Positions 9,535 through 17,860 of a DNA stretch of 64,000 nucleotides are shown here, piece after piece (positions within the stretch are counted from its first letter, which is position 1; each line of letters starts with the position of its first letter). The DNA lies in the NCBI RefSeq assembly GCF_014217545.1, contig NZ_CP043178.1, forward strand, positions 310,001 to 374,000, read 5' to 3'. The translations under genes were made by a program, and so were the position numbers. The notes beneath the pieces were generated by a model. The model was given only the letters and a program-made list of their open reading frames with translations. It did not search any database and was not told the DNA's origin. This DNA is from Pseudarthrobacter sp. NBSH8. Its GTDB lineage: Bacteria; Actinomycetota; Actinomycetes; Actinomycetales; Micrococcaceae.

Positions 9535-9569
9535 CAGAAGACCAGAGACACTCCGTCTCTGGTCTTCTG
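9535..9569. terminator. 15-bp perfect hairpin after tRNA-Lys
   Basis: CAGAAGACCAGAGAC (9535-9549) pairs perfectly with GTCTCTGGTCTTCTG (9555-9569) around ACTCC. It sits between the tRNA and the convergent ANTAR gene and may terminate both. No strong T run follows. Confidence 0.7.
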
Positions 9570-9584
9570 TCGTAAAGCGGGAGC

Positions 9585-10499
9585 CTAATGTTCGAAATGA
9601 GTGTCCGGCGCACCGCCCGGCAGGCTGGCCAGGATGCCCTCGGCCACCTTGCGGAGCTTGATGTTCCTGTGGCTGGATGCCTTGGAGATGATGGCAATCG
9701 CGTCGTTGTAGGAGCACCTGTTCTGCGCCATGATGACGCCACAGGCAATATCGATGGACGTCCGGCTTTCCAGGGCCGACTGCAGATCCGACGCCCTGGT
9801 GCTGGCCGACTGCAGCTCAAGGGCCAACCTGAGGCCGCGGGACGCCAGGTCAGTGAAGCTGCGGGCCTCGGCGATCACGGGCAGCGGGAACGCCTGGGAG
9901 CTGGCCGCGAAGAAGGCGATGGCAGCTTCGGTGCCCTCATCCAGGGAAAGCCGAAGTCCCAGGACGCTGGCGAACCCGGCGTCCTGGAGGTACGGCCTGT
10001 AGCGTGCCCAGCGGAAGTCGGAGTCCACGTGGTTCATGGCCGCGGTACCCGTCCCGGTGAGGGCCTCGGTCAGGGGGCCTTCGCCGACCTCCCCTTCCAG
10101 CCGGGCCAAGGATACGGGCCTTGTGCCTGTTCCGGCGGTGGCTCTGGCGCGTTTGACCCGGTTCAGGACCAGGGCACATTCGATGGGGACACCGGCGAGC
10201 TGGCTCAGCGCGGCCGCCGCGAGGTGGACCAGGGTCTCCAAGGAGTCGGTCAGGTCCGTCGAGCCGGTGACCAGATCGGGGATAAGCCCGTTGGCCCCGA
10301 CCATCCCGGTGGTAATCGCTTTCGCGGCCGAGTCCGTGCCCGGATGATCGCCCGGTGCCGGGCTGGGTCTGCGGTCCGTGGTTGCTGCCGGCCCCGGATG
10401 GGGGACTCCATGCTGGATGGCGTGCGGCGTCGGATGAGCAAGCGGCGGACGCCTGCCTGCCGACGAGTGTGCCTGGGGCGCTTCGGAACGGGACTTCAT
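9585..10499 (-). CDS. GAF-ANTAR domain regulator
   Basis: ANTAR proteins bind paired hairpins in nascent RNA and prevent transcription termination; a GAF domain usually senses the signal. From the ATG at 10499 the product is 304 aa. A low-complexity polar, Pro/His-rich N-terminus covers about 70 residues, a GAF domain about 80-220 (DLVTGSTDLTDSLETLVHLA onward), and ANTAR about 240-295, with DIACGVIMAQNRCSYNDAIAIISKAS matching the ANTAR helices. The frame is open to 10715, but those codons look non-coding. Genes of this type are common in Arthrobacter; the target RNA is unknown. Confidence 0.82.
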   Translation of the reverse strand: MKSRSEAPQAHSSAGRRPPLAHPTPHAIQHGVPHPGPAATTDRRPSPAPGDHPGTDSAAKAITTGMVGANGLIPDLVTGSTDLTDSLETLVHLAAAALSQLAGVPIECALVLNRVKRARATAGTGTRPVSLARLEGEVGEGPLTEALTGTGTAAMNHVDSDFRWARYRPYLQDAGFASVLGLRLSLDEGTEAAIAFFAASSQAFPLPVIAEARSFTDLASRGLRLALELQSASTRASDLQSALESRTSIDIACGVIMAQNRCSYNDAIAIISKASSHRNIKLRKVAEGILASLPGGAPDTHFEH

Positions 10500-10788
10500 G
10501 TCCGGCTCGCCGTGGGTCGCCGGGATCCGGCTGGTGGCGGGCGGTGGATGTGACCAGTGGAGAATGGAGGGCCGGCGACGGCTGGGGGAGAGGCCTTGGT
10601 CTCGAAGACCTCCTCGTCGCCGGCCCCGCTTACTTCCCGTGCCACTTGGGACGGGAAAACGCGGTTGCCAGGTCGTGTATTCATCCTTCTCACAACCCCC
10701 TAGTGAGACATCCAATCCAATGCGATGTGCGAGTCTGTGCTCCTAGTCGACGGTAGTTCGGACGTGGTCCCCGGCGAACGCGTAATCG

Positions 10789-10823
10789 GTACTTGTTTTT
10801 CAAATTAGGTAGTACTTGTTTTT
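10789..10823 (+). repeat. 12-bp direct repeat at the broken 5' edge of the GH51 pseudogene
   Basis: GTACTTGTTTTT occurs at 10789-10800 and again at 10812-10823, 23 bp apart, in an AT-rich patch unlike its surroundings. GH51 homology begins at 10824, directly after the second copy. This may be the scar of a deletion or insertion. Otherwise 10500-10788 shows no gene; it would hold the promoter of the ANTAR gene. Confidence 0.7.
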
Positions 10824-12247
10824 GGCCGCTGCGTCTACACCGGCATCTTCGAGCCGGAGCACCCCACGGCGGACGCGGACGGGTTCCGCACGGACGTCCT
10901 GGAACTGACCCGCGAACTCGGTGTTTCCACAGTCCGGTACCCGGGCGGCAACTTCGTGTCCGGGTACCGCTGGGAAGACGGCGTGGGGCCCGTGGAACAG
11001 CGCCCGGCACGGCTTGACCTGGCCTGGCACTCCACTGACCCCAACCCCGTGGGCGTCGACGAGTTCGCCAACTGGTCGGTCAAGGCGGGAGTGGAACCGA
11101 TGATGGCGGTCAATCTGGGCACGCGAGGGATCCAGGAGGCGCTGGACCTGCTCGAATACTGCAATATCGACGGTGGCACGGCCTTCTCGGACCAGCGCAA
11201 GGCCAACGGAGCTGACAGCGGCTATGGCATCAAAATGTGGTGCCTGGGCAACGACATGGACGGACCATGGCAGATCGGGCACAAAAGCGCCCTCGAATAC
11301 GGCCGGCTCGCCGCAGACACCGCCCGCGGCATGCGCATGGTTGATCCTGATCTTGAGCTGGTGGTCTGCGGCAGTTCGGCGCCCACCATACCCACCTTCG
11401 GCGAGTGGGAGCGCGTGGTGCTGACTGAGACCTACGACCTCGTGGACCTGATTTCCGCCCACCAGTACTTTGAGGACATCGGTGACCTGCAGGAACACCT
11501 GGCTGCCGGACACAAAATGGAGTCCTTCATCCGGGACATCGTGGCCCATATCGACCACGTGAAGTCGGTGAAGAAGTCCGACAAGCAGGTCAATATTTCC
11601 TTTGACGAGTGGAACGTCTGGCACATGAGCCGCGCCGAATCAAAGTCGCCAACCGGCTCGGACTGGCCGGTGGCCCCGGTGTTGCTGGAGGACAAATACA
11701 CCGTGGCGGACGCCGTCGTCGTAGGCGATCTTCTGATCATGCTGCTGCGCAACACGGACCGCGTGCACGCAGCGAGCCTGGCCCAGCTGGTCAACGTCAT
11801 TGCCCCCATCATGACCGAACCGGGAGGACGGGCGTGGAAGCAGACCACCTTCCACCCCTTGCCCTCACCAGCCGCCACGCCGCCGGTACGGTGCTGCAGC
11901 TCGCCGTCGAATCCTCGCTGGTCAGCGGCGACACAACGGCGGCCTTCGCCGCCCTGTCCGCGGTGGCAACGCTCGACGCCGATAAACGCGAGGCAGTCAT
12001 CTTCGCCGTGAACCGCTCGGCGACGGACGCCCTGACCCTGGACGCCGCCGTCGCCGGCCTCGGCAGTGTCCGGGTGGTGGAAGCGGTCACCTACACGAAC
12101 AAGGACCCGCACTGGCAGGCGACGGTGGAGGACTCGACGTCGGTCCTGCCTGCGCGGAACGTGAGCGTCAAGGCGGACGGCGGATGGCTCACCGCGGAAC
12201 TCCCGGCGGTGTCCTGGTCCATGATCCGGCTGGCCCTCGATTCCTAG
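10824..12247 (+). pseudogene. GH51 alpha-L-arabinofuranosidase, truncated and frameshifted
   Basis: Intact relatives release arabinose from arabinan and arabinoxylan side chains. Homology starts in mid-protein at GRCVYTGIFEPEHP, and a TAG stop lies 15 bp upstream in frame, so about 30 N-terminal residues and the start are gone. The frame runs to about 11860, where one base appears lost (CCCTT then GCC), moving the rest (ALTSRHAAGTVLQLAVES to the TAG at 12245) into another frame. The nucleophile motif FDEWNVW is intact, but the usual acid/base motif GNEMDG reads GNDMDG, with Glu replaced by Asp. All three point to decay. The intact LacI gene two genes downstream may be its former regulator. 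Confidence 0.85.
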
Positions 12248-12264
12248 CCGCGGGAGGTGGAAAG

Positions 12265-12843
12265 ATGAGGGCCATGGAACTGCATATCACCGGTGACCCG
12301 GCCGCCGACCAACTGCTGACTGATGACGCGTTCGCGCTGCTGACAGGAATGCTGCTGGACCAGCAGATCACCATGGAATCCGCCTTTGCCGGGCCGGAGA
12401 AGATCCGGGCCCGGATCGGGTCCATTGCCCCGGCCGCCGTTGCCGCGTATGAACCCCAGGCGTTCGTTGAGGTGTTCAAGGAGCGGCCCGCGGTGCACCG
12501 GTTCCCTGGTTCGATGGCGGGTCGCGTCCAGGCGCTCGCCGAAACAGTGCAGCAGGACTGGGACGGCGACGCGACGCTGATCTGGACCAAGGGCGATCCC
12601 GACGGCCCGGAGGTGCTGCGCCGTCTGCAGGCACTGCCAGGATTCGGGGAGCAGAAGGCAAAAATCTTCCTTGCACTCCTCGGGAAGCAGCGCGGGCTGA
12701 GCGCCTCCGGCTGGCGCGAGGCCGCCGGCCATTACGGCCAGGACAACGCCTTCCTTTCGGTTGCGGACATCGTGAGTCCTGAATCGCTCGTTAAGGTGCG
12801 GGCCAGCAAACAGGCAGCAAAGGCGGCGGCCAAGGCTGTCTAG
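12265..12843 (+). CDS. HhH-GPD-type base excision DNA repair family protein
   Basis: The 193-aa protein belongs to the small HhH-GPD group: its LTGMLLDQQITMESAF segment matches the start of the glycosylase core, and LQALPGFGEQKAKIFLALLGK is the helix-hairpin-helix. These proteins are predicted DNA glycosylases that excise damaged bases, though this short group is little studied. I choose the ATG at 12265, with GGAGG seven bases upstream, over the upstream start at 12184 that would overlap the GH51 remnant. The gene is close to and co-directional with the LacI gene, 12 bp apart. Confidence 0.86.
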   Translation: MRAMELHITGDPAADQLLTDDAFALLTGMLLDQQITMESAFAGPEKIRARIGSIAPAAVAAYEPQAFVEVFKERPAVHRFPGSMAGRVQALAETVQQDWDGDATLIWTKGDPDGPEVLRRLQALPGFGEQKAKIFLALLGKQRGLSASGWREAAGHYGQDNAFLSVADIVSPESLVKVRASKQAAKAAAKAV

Positions 12844-12855
12844 GGCTGACCAACC

Positions 12856-13860
12856 ATGGCAGTGACCATGAACGATGTGGCGCGCGCGGCCGGGGTGTCG
12901 TTGAAGACCGTGTCGAACGTGCTCAACGACTACGAGTTCATCCGGCCGGCCACCAGGCAACGGGTCCAGGACGCCATCGCCGAACTGGGCTACGAGGCGA
13001 ACCTGACGGCCCGCAGCTTGCGCTCGGGGAAGACCCACATGCTGGGCCTGCTGCTGTCCGACCTCGCAGCACCGTACTACGCTGAACTGGCCTCGCGGGT
13101 GATGACGGCGGCGGAGCAGCGCGGCTACCGGGTGCTCGTGCAACAATCCGGCGCCCTGGAAGCCAACGAACTCGGTGCCCTGCAAGGTCCGCTGCGGCAG
13201 CTGACCGATGGCCTGCTGTTCACGCCCCTGGTCGTGGGGGCCGACGCCGTCGCCTCCCACCGCGGCACAAAGCCGGTGGTGCTGCTCGGCGAGCACATTC
13301 TGGATCCTCGGCTGGATCTGGTCACCATGAGAAACCGGGACGCCGCCCACGCCCTCACCGCCCACCTGCTGGCGGGAGGCCGCCGTCGTATCGCCGTGCT
13401 CGGCGCCCGGCCCGGTGAGTCCGCGGGCTCTGCCGGTCTGCGGCTAAACGGTTACCGGAGCGCAATGGAGGACGCCGGCGTCCCGTTTGACCCCGCATTG
13501 GTGGCCCCCGGTGAATGGCGCCGCGACGGGGGAGCAGCCGCCGTCGCCGGCCTCCTGGAGCGCGGAATTTCGTTCGACGCCGTCTTCGGCCTGAACGACG
13601 CCCTCGCCTTGGGCGCCATGCATGAACTGCTGGTCCGTGGCGTGAAGGTGCCAAACGAGGTTGCGGTGGTGGGCTTTGACGATATCGAGGAGGCACGGTT
13701 CGCCTCGCCGTCGCTTACCACCGTGTCGCCCGGCATGGACGAGATTGCCGAACGGTCCATCGGCCTGCTGATCGACCGGATTAACGGGCTCGAAGCGAGG
13801 GCAGGCGGGGTCCACGCGGAGGCGGGCTTCGTCCTGAAAATACGGGATTCGGCGCCCTGA
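12856..13860 (+). CDS. LacI-family transcriptional regulator
   Basis: The 334-aa repressor has an N-terminal helix-turn-helix with the LacI signature TMNDVARAAGVSLKTVSNVLN at residues 4-24, a hinge region, and a periplasmic-binding-protein-like sensor domain (HMLGLLLSDLAAPYYAEL onward) ending in VGFDDIEEARFASPSLTTV. It follows the HhH-GPD gene by 12 bp. Next to it are a dead arabinofuranosidase and, at 16.4 kb, a dead secreted protein with a LacI-type operator, so it may have controlled arabinose-polymer use. It may equally act on genes elsewhere or on malQ. Its effector is not visible from sequence. Confidence 0.9.
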   Translation: MAVTMNDVARAAGVSLKTVSNVLNDYEFIRPATRQRVQDAIAELGYEANLTARSLRSGKTHMLGLLLSDLAAPYYAELASRVMTAAEQRGYRVLVQQSGALEANELGALQGPLRQLTDGLLFTPLVVGADAVASHRGTKPVVLLGEHILDPRLDLVTMRNRDAAHALTAHLLAGGRRRIAVLGARPGESAGSAGLRLNGYRSAMEDAGVPFDPALVAPGEWRRDGGAAAVAGLLERGISFDAVFGLNDALALGAMHELLVRGVKVPNEVAVVGFDDIEEARFASPSLTTVSPGMDEIAERSIGLLIDRINGLEARAGGVHAEAGFVLKIRDSAP

Positions 13861-13975
13861 AGGCTGCCGCCCGGCTATCGTTGGCTGCAACAGTCGTGCG
13901 CGGGGGCGTGTTGCTCCCGTGCGTCAACAAGCAATGTAGGTTCGGGCCCAACACACCAGGCGAGGCGGACATTCC

Positions 13976-16234
13976 ATGAAGACTCCAGACCAGCAGCACG
14001 CTCAGATTTTCGGCACGCCGGCACGGTCGGGCGGCGGCGATGCCGTCGTTCATGAGCCCGTGGACCATCAACTCCTCCAGAGTTTGGCGGACGCTCACGG
14101 CGTGGGCACAGCGTTCCACGGCTGGGACGGGCGGCCGCACAGCGTCTCCGCGGAGACGCTGATCAAGGTCCTGGCAGCGCTCGGCGTCCCCGCTCACACG
14201 AACCAACTGATCGAAAATGCCCTGGTCGAGGCGGAAGTGGCGCCGTGGCGGCGGATGTTGCCCCCCGCCGTCGTGGTTCAGCAGGGCGAATCCGCGCTGG
14301 TTCCCGTCCACATCCGGGACGGTGCCACGGCCCGCCTGCATGTGGAGCTTGAAACGGGAACGGGCGAGCCGGTGGACGCCGTCCCGCAGGATCTCTGGGT
14401 GGCGCCACAGGACGTGGATGGCGTGGCCACCGGCCGGGCCACCTTCGCGGTACCGGAGGGGTTGCCGCTGGGCTGGCACACGCTGAGGGCAGAGTCCGAC
14501 GGCGTCGTAGCCGAGGGTGCGCTGGTGGTGGTTCCGGCGCGGCTCACCACCGCCGATTCCCTGATGGAGCGTCGGGGATGGGGCCTGGCCACGCAGCTCT
14601 ACTCCGTGCGGTCCAAGCGGTCCTGGGGGATCGGCGACTTCGCCGACCTCGCGGATCTGGCCACGCTCAGCGGCGCCCGTGGTGCGGACTATGTCCTGGT
14701 CAACCCGCTGCACGCCGCGGAACCCGTGCCGCCGGTCCAGCCCTCGCCCTACTCGCCGTCCACGCGGCGCTTCTTCAACCCGCTGTACATCCGGGTGGAG
14801 GCCATCCCGGAAATCGCCTATCTGAAGGCGCGCAAGCGCGCAACGGTGGACAGGCTGCAGGAGCAGGTCCAGGTCCTGAACAAGGACGGCGAACGGCTGG
14901 ACCGCAATGCCGTGTACGCCGCCAAGCTCCAGGCCCTCGAACTGCTGTATCACGCCCGGCGCTCGCCGGCGCGGCAGGCAGCGTTCGACGAATTCTGCCG
15001 GATCTCCGGCTCCGGGCTGGATGACTTCGCCCTGTGGTCCGCCATCCGGGAAGACCTGGCACCGGACCATCCGCTGTGGACCGATCCGGACTGCGCTCTG
15101 GGCTCGCCCGAAGCGGAGTCGCTGCGTGGGAAGCTGGCGGATAGGATCGGGTTCCACCGCTGGCTGCAGTGGATCTGCGACGAACAGCTTGAGAACGCGC
15201 AGCAGGCGGCGCGACGGGCGGGGATGCGGCTGGGTGTGGTGCACGATCTCGCCGTGGGCGTTGACCTCAGCAGCGCCGACGCCTGGACCCTTCGTGGCGT
15301 CCTGGCTCCCGGGATCAGCGTGGGGGCGCCGCCGGACATGTACAACCAGCTGGGCCAGGACTGGAACCAGCCGCCGTGGCATCCCTCCCGCCTGGCGGAG
15401 GCCGGCTATGCACCGTTCCGCAACATGCTCTCCAGCGTGCTCCGGCACGCCGGCGGCATCCGGGTGGACCACGTGCTGGGCCTGTTCCGCCTCTGGTGGG
15501 TGCCGGCTGGCAACTCCCCGCGCGACGGCGCCTACGTCACGTACGACCACGAAGCACTGATCGGCATCCTGGCACTGGAAGCCCAGCGTGCCGGCGCCGT
15601 GGTGATCGGCGAGGACCTGGGAACCTTCGAACCGTGGGTGCGCGACTACCTGGCTGCCCGCGGCATCCTGGGCACCTCCATCCTCTGGTTCGAGAACGAC
15701 GGCGATTCGCCCCTGCCACCGGAACGCTACCGGACGCAGGCCCTCGCCAGCGTCAACACCCACGACTTGCCGCCCACCGCGGGCTACCTGGCGGGCGACC
15801 ACGTGGCGCTCCGCAGCAGGCTGGGCCTCCTGGAACGCTCTGAGGCGGAGGAACGGACGGAGCACACGGCAACGCTGGAAAAGATGATGGGGCTGCTGCG
15901 GGAACGCGGCCTACTGCCCGCGGATGGGGGCACGGCCGGCGCCTCCGCCGACGGGAACGACGGCAGCACCGGCAGCGAAGAACGCACCATAGAGGCGCTG
16001 CACCGCCTGCTGGCCCAGACGCCGTCGGTCCTTCTTGGCGTGGCGCTGGTGGATGCCGTGGGGGAGCGGCGGGTGCAGAACCAGCCCGGCACCACTGAGG
16101 CGCTGTACCCAAACTGGCAGGTCCCGCTCGGTGATCCGGACGGAAAGCCGGTGTTCATCGACGACCTCCCTGCCAACCCACGGTTCAACGCTTTGCTGGG
16201 TGCCGTCTCTGAAGCGCTGGGGGATCCCCAATGA
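13976..16234 (+). CDS. malQ: 4-alpha-glucanotransferase MalQ
   Basis: MalQ (GH77, amylomaltase) transfers alpha-1,4-glucan chains between maltodextrins in glycogen and maltose metabolism. The 752-aa length matches the long actinobacterial form with an N-terminal accessory domain of about 150 residues. The catalytic region is visible: nucleophile Asp in GIRVDHVLGL, acid/base Glu in VIGEDLGTFEPWV and the transition-state Asp in SVNTHDLPPTAGYL. The 250s-type loop (PPDMYNQLGQDWNQPPW) is present. The gene seems intact. Its TGA overlaps by four bases (ATGA) the start of a truncated nucleotide-binding remnant. Confidence 0.95.
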   Translation: MKTPDQQHAQIFGTPARSGGGDAVVHEPVDHQLLQSLADAHGVGTAFHGWDGRPHSVSAETLIKVLAALGVPAHTNQLIENALVEAEVAPWRRMLPPAVVVQQGESALVPVHIRDGATARLHVELETGTGEPVDAVPQDLWVAPQDVDGVATGRATFAVPEGLPLGWHTLRAESDGVVAEGALVVVPARLTTADSLMERRGWGLATQLYSVRSKRSWGIGDFADLADLATLSGARGADYVLVNPLHAAEPVPPVQPSPYSPSTRRFFNPLYIRVEAIPEIAYLKARKRATVDRLQEQVQVLNKDGERLDRNAVYAAKLQALELLYHARRSPARQAAFDEFCRISGSGLDDFALWSAIREDLAPDHPLWTDPDCALGSPEAESLRGKLADRIGFHRWLQWICDEQLENAQQAARRAGMRLGVVHDLAVGVDLSSADAWTLRGVLAPGISVGAPPDMYNQLGQDWNQPPWHPSRLAEAGYAPFRNMLSSVLRHAGGIRVDHVLGLFRLWWVPAGNSPRDGAYVTYDHEALIGILALEAQRAGAVVIGEDLGTFEPWVRDYLAARGILGTSILWFENDGDSPLPPERYRTQALASVNTHDLPPTAGYLAGDHVALRSRLGLLERSEAEERTEHTATLEKMMGLLRERGLLPADGGTAGASADGNDGSTGSEERTIEALHRLLAQTPSVLLGVALVDAVGERRVQNQPGTTEALYPNWQVPLGDPDGKPVFIDDLPANPRFNALLGAVSEALGDPQ

Positions 16235-16370
16235 CCGACGGGCCAGTCCTCGTCGTGGGAGGCACCGGCATGCTGGGCAGCCAGGCGTCGCGGACACCAC
16301 TCTTCAGCGGCAGTTCTTCGGCGAGCCGCCCACTGCCGAACTCGCCATTAGACGGTTCGTCACGAGCTAG
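16231..16370 (+). pseudogene. Deletion remnant of an NAD(P)-binding (epimerase/NmrA-like) gene
   Basis: Starting in the ATGA overlap with malQ, the frame encodes TDGPVLVVGGTGMLGSQ, the first beta strand and glycine-rich loop of an atypical SDR, and then loses sense. In another frame the last stretch before the TAG at 16370 (FFGEPPTAELAIRRFVTS) looks like the C-terminus of such a protein. The simplest reading is an internal deletion that joined the first 17 and last 20 or so codons out of frame. The original start is still coupled to malQ. Confidence 0.6.
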
Positions 16371-16425
16371 GGGCAAACCGTACGCACCCAGGCCCGCGAC
16401 AAGCCGTAGCCTGCGGTGACCAGCC

Positions 16426-16658
16426 CTAGCCCGTCGTGAGCAGGTGGGTGACCTGGTCGTAGCGGAAGGTGGCCGGGCCGCCGTCGTGGGTGTAGGAGAT
16501 GTTCCCACCGCCAAAGACTCCGCCGGCGCCAACCCGGGTCCTTCGGGCCTGGCACGGTGTGCGCCGGGAGGACGGAAGTCGACACGAGCATGGCTGCGAC
16601 GAACAGACCGGCCACGATGTCGCGGGGTAGTTGAGGCGTTGTCTGCGGGTGCGTTCAC
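16426..16658 (-). pseudogene. Remnant of a secreted protein, internally deleted and frameshifted
   Basis: Reading the minus strand from the GTG at 16658 (AGGAAAG upstream) gives a short polar start. In a shifted frame a signal-peptide-like run follows (AGLFVAAMLVSTSVLPAH). It is followed almost at once by a C-terminal-looking stretch, GGGNISYTHDGGPATFRYDQ, ending at the TAG at 16426-16428. The middle of the protein is missing and the frames do not join. A LacI-type operator lies upstream at 16796-16809. A secreted sugar-acting enzyme is plausible but I cannot name the family. The remaining bases from 16371 to 16425 show nothing. Confidence 0.5.
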
Positions 16659-16795
16659 GTCAGGGAGACTTTCCTGGTAGCCGCGTTGCGGTACAGGCTG
16701 CTGTTGGAGTTGCGATTGGGTGGGGTCAGTTGACGGGTAAATGTGCGGTTCGCACTGGCAATCACAGAACGATCGCCATGTGAACCACGGCACAC

Positions 16796-16809
16796 TGTAA
16801 GCGCTTGCG
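16796..16809 (-). promoter_or_regulatory. LacI-type operator upstream of the secreted-protein remnant
   Basis: TGTAAGC GCTTGCG is a near-palindrome with the central CG and AAGCGCTT core typical of LacI-family operators. It lies about 140 bp upstream of the remnant at 16426-16658. The 16659-16915 stretch holds no gene I can support. Confidence 0.5.
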
Positions 16810-16915
16810 CTGAATACATCCAGTCCTTTCAGACATGCCGCCGGAGCCAAGGTTCGCGTACATTCAGAGGCGGGCGATGGTGCCCGGAGCCCCTCAGTTC
16901 GCGGAAGGTGTACCC

Positions 16916-17743
16916 ATGTCAGCCACTGAACTTCACGTTGAGTCCCTTTTGGGGATCGCTGAGCGGCTTCGCTCGGCCGGGTGTGTCTTTGCGGAGGAGG
17001 AAGCCCAACTTCTCCTGGCGGCAATGTCCGGTCCGGCCCGGATCGCTTCGGCGGTGGGGAAGCGCGTTGCCGGGTATCCACTGGAGCACATCCTCGGCTG
17101 GGCAGAGTTCTGCGGACTCCGGATTGAGCTCGATGCCGGGGTTTTTGTTCCGCGCCGCCGGACCGGGCTCTTGGTGACTGAGGCCGCATCCCTGCTCTCG
17201 GCGGACCCGATGCGGGAGCGCCTGGATGGTTCGGAACCCGACGTAGTCGTGGACCTCTGTTGCGGGTCGGGTGCTGTGGGTGCTGCCATAGCCTCCCGGA
17301 TTGCAGACCTGGAACTCCATGCGGCGGATATTGACCTGGCGGCGGTGGCCTGCGCCCGCCGGAACATCGGCCGTGCGGGTGGTGACGTTCACCAGGGCGA
17401 CCTGTTCGAGGCACTGCCGCCCACCATCAAGGGCCGGATCAGTGTGCTGGCTGTCAACGCCCCCTACGTCCCCACCAGTTCTATCGATTCCATGCCCCAT
17501 GAGGCCCGCGAGCACGAACCCTTATGGTCGCTCGACGGCGGCGCTGACGGACTCGAGTTCCATCGCCGCGTCGCTGCGGAGGCCAACGAATGGCTGCGGC
17601 CGGGCGGGAATCTCATCATCGAAACCAGCGAGCGGCAGGCCGCAGGGACGTCGTCGATCCTGGCGCATGCGGGCTTCGCGGTGAGGACTGTCCGCTCGGA
17701 AGAACTGGACGGCATCGTCGTGGTCGGACGGGCCCGGCCTTAG
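16916..17743 (+). CDS. Putative PrmC-like protein N5-glutamine methyltransferase
   Basis: The 275-aa protein resembles HemK/PrmC enzymes that methylate the Gln of GGQ motifs in release factors. It has a helical N-terminal domain (residues 1-100, ending VFVPRRRTGLLV) and a class I SAM-binding domain with DLCCGSGAVGAA as motif I. The usual NPPY catalytic motif reads NAPYVP. This fits the separate actinobacterial family of putative N5-glutamine methyltransferases rather than housekeeping PrmC, so another target is possible. I choose the ATG at 16916, with GGAAGG well placed upstream; the frame is open to 16835. Confidence 0.83.
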   Translation: MSATELHVESLLGIAERLRSAGCVFAEEEAQLLLAAMSGPARIASAVGKRVAGYPLEHILGWAEFCGLRIELDAGVFVPRRRTGLLVTEAASLLSADPMRERLDGSEPDVVVDLCCGSGAVGAAIASRIADLELHAADIDLAAVACARRNIGRAGGDVHQGDLFEALPPTIKGRISVLAVNAPYVPTSSIDSMPHEAREHEPLWSLDGGADGLEFHRRVAAEANEWLRPGGNLIIETSERQAAGTSSILAHAGFAVRTVRSEELDGIVVVGRARP

Positions 17744-17785
17744 TAACGGGTGCGCCGGGAGGCACACCTTCCTGCGGTGGCGGCT

Positions 17786-17860
17786 GCCCATTTGCGCTGC
17801 ATTCCCGCCCATTTGCGTTGTGGCCGCGTTTTCGCGCTGTGGCAGCGTCTATTCGCGTTG
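17786..17860. repeat. Four degenerate repeats of about 20 bp
   Basis: GCCCATTTGCGCTG (17786), GCCCATTTGCGTTG (17807), GCGTTTTCGCGCTG (17826) and CTATTCGCGTTG (17849) recur every 19-22 bp across the gap between the methyltransferase and the HNH gene and into the end of the latter. The core is ATTTGCGYTG. The function is unknown. Confidence 0.6.

Noticed and set aside
13781..15865. 694-codon minus-strand frame over malQ
   Set aside because: No homology; mirrors the third-position GC bias of malQ, which has intact catalytic motifs.
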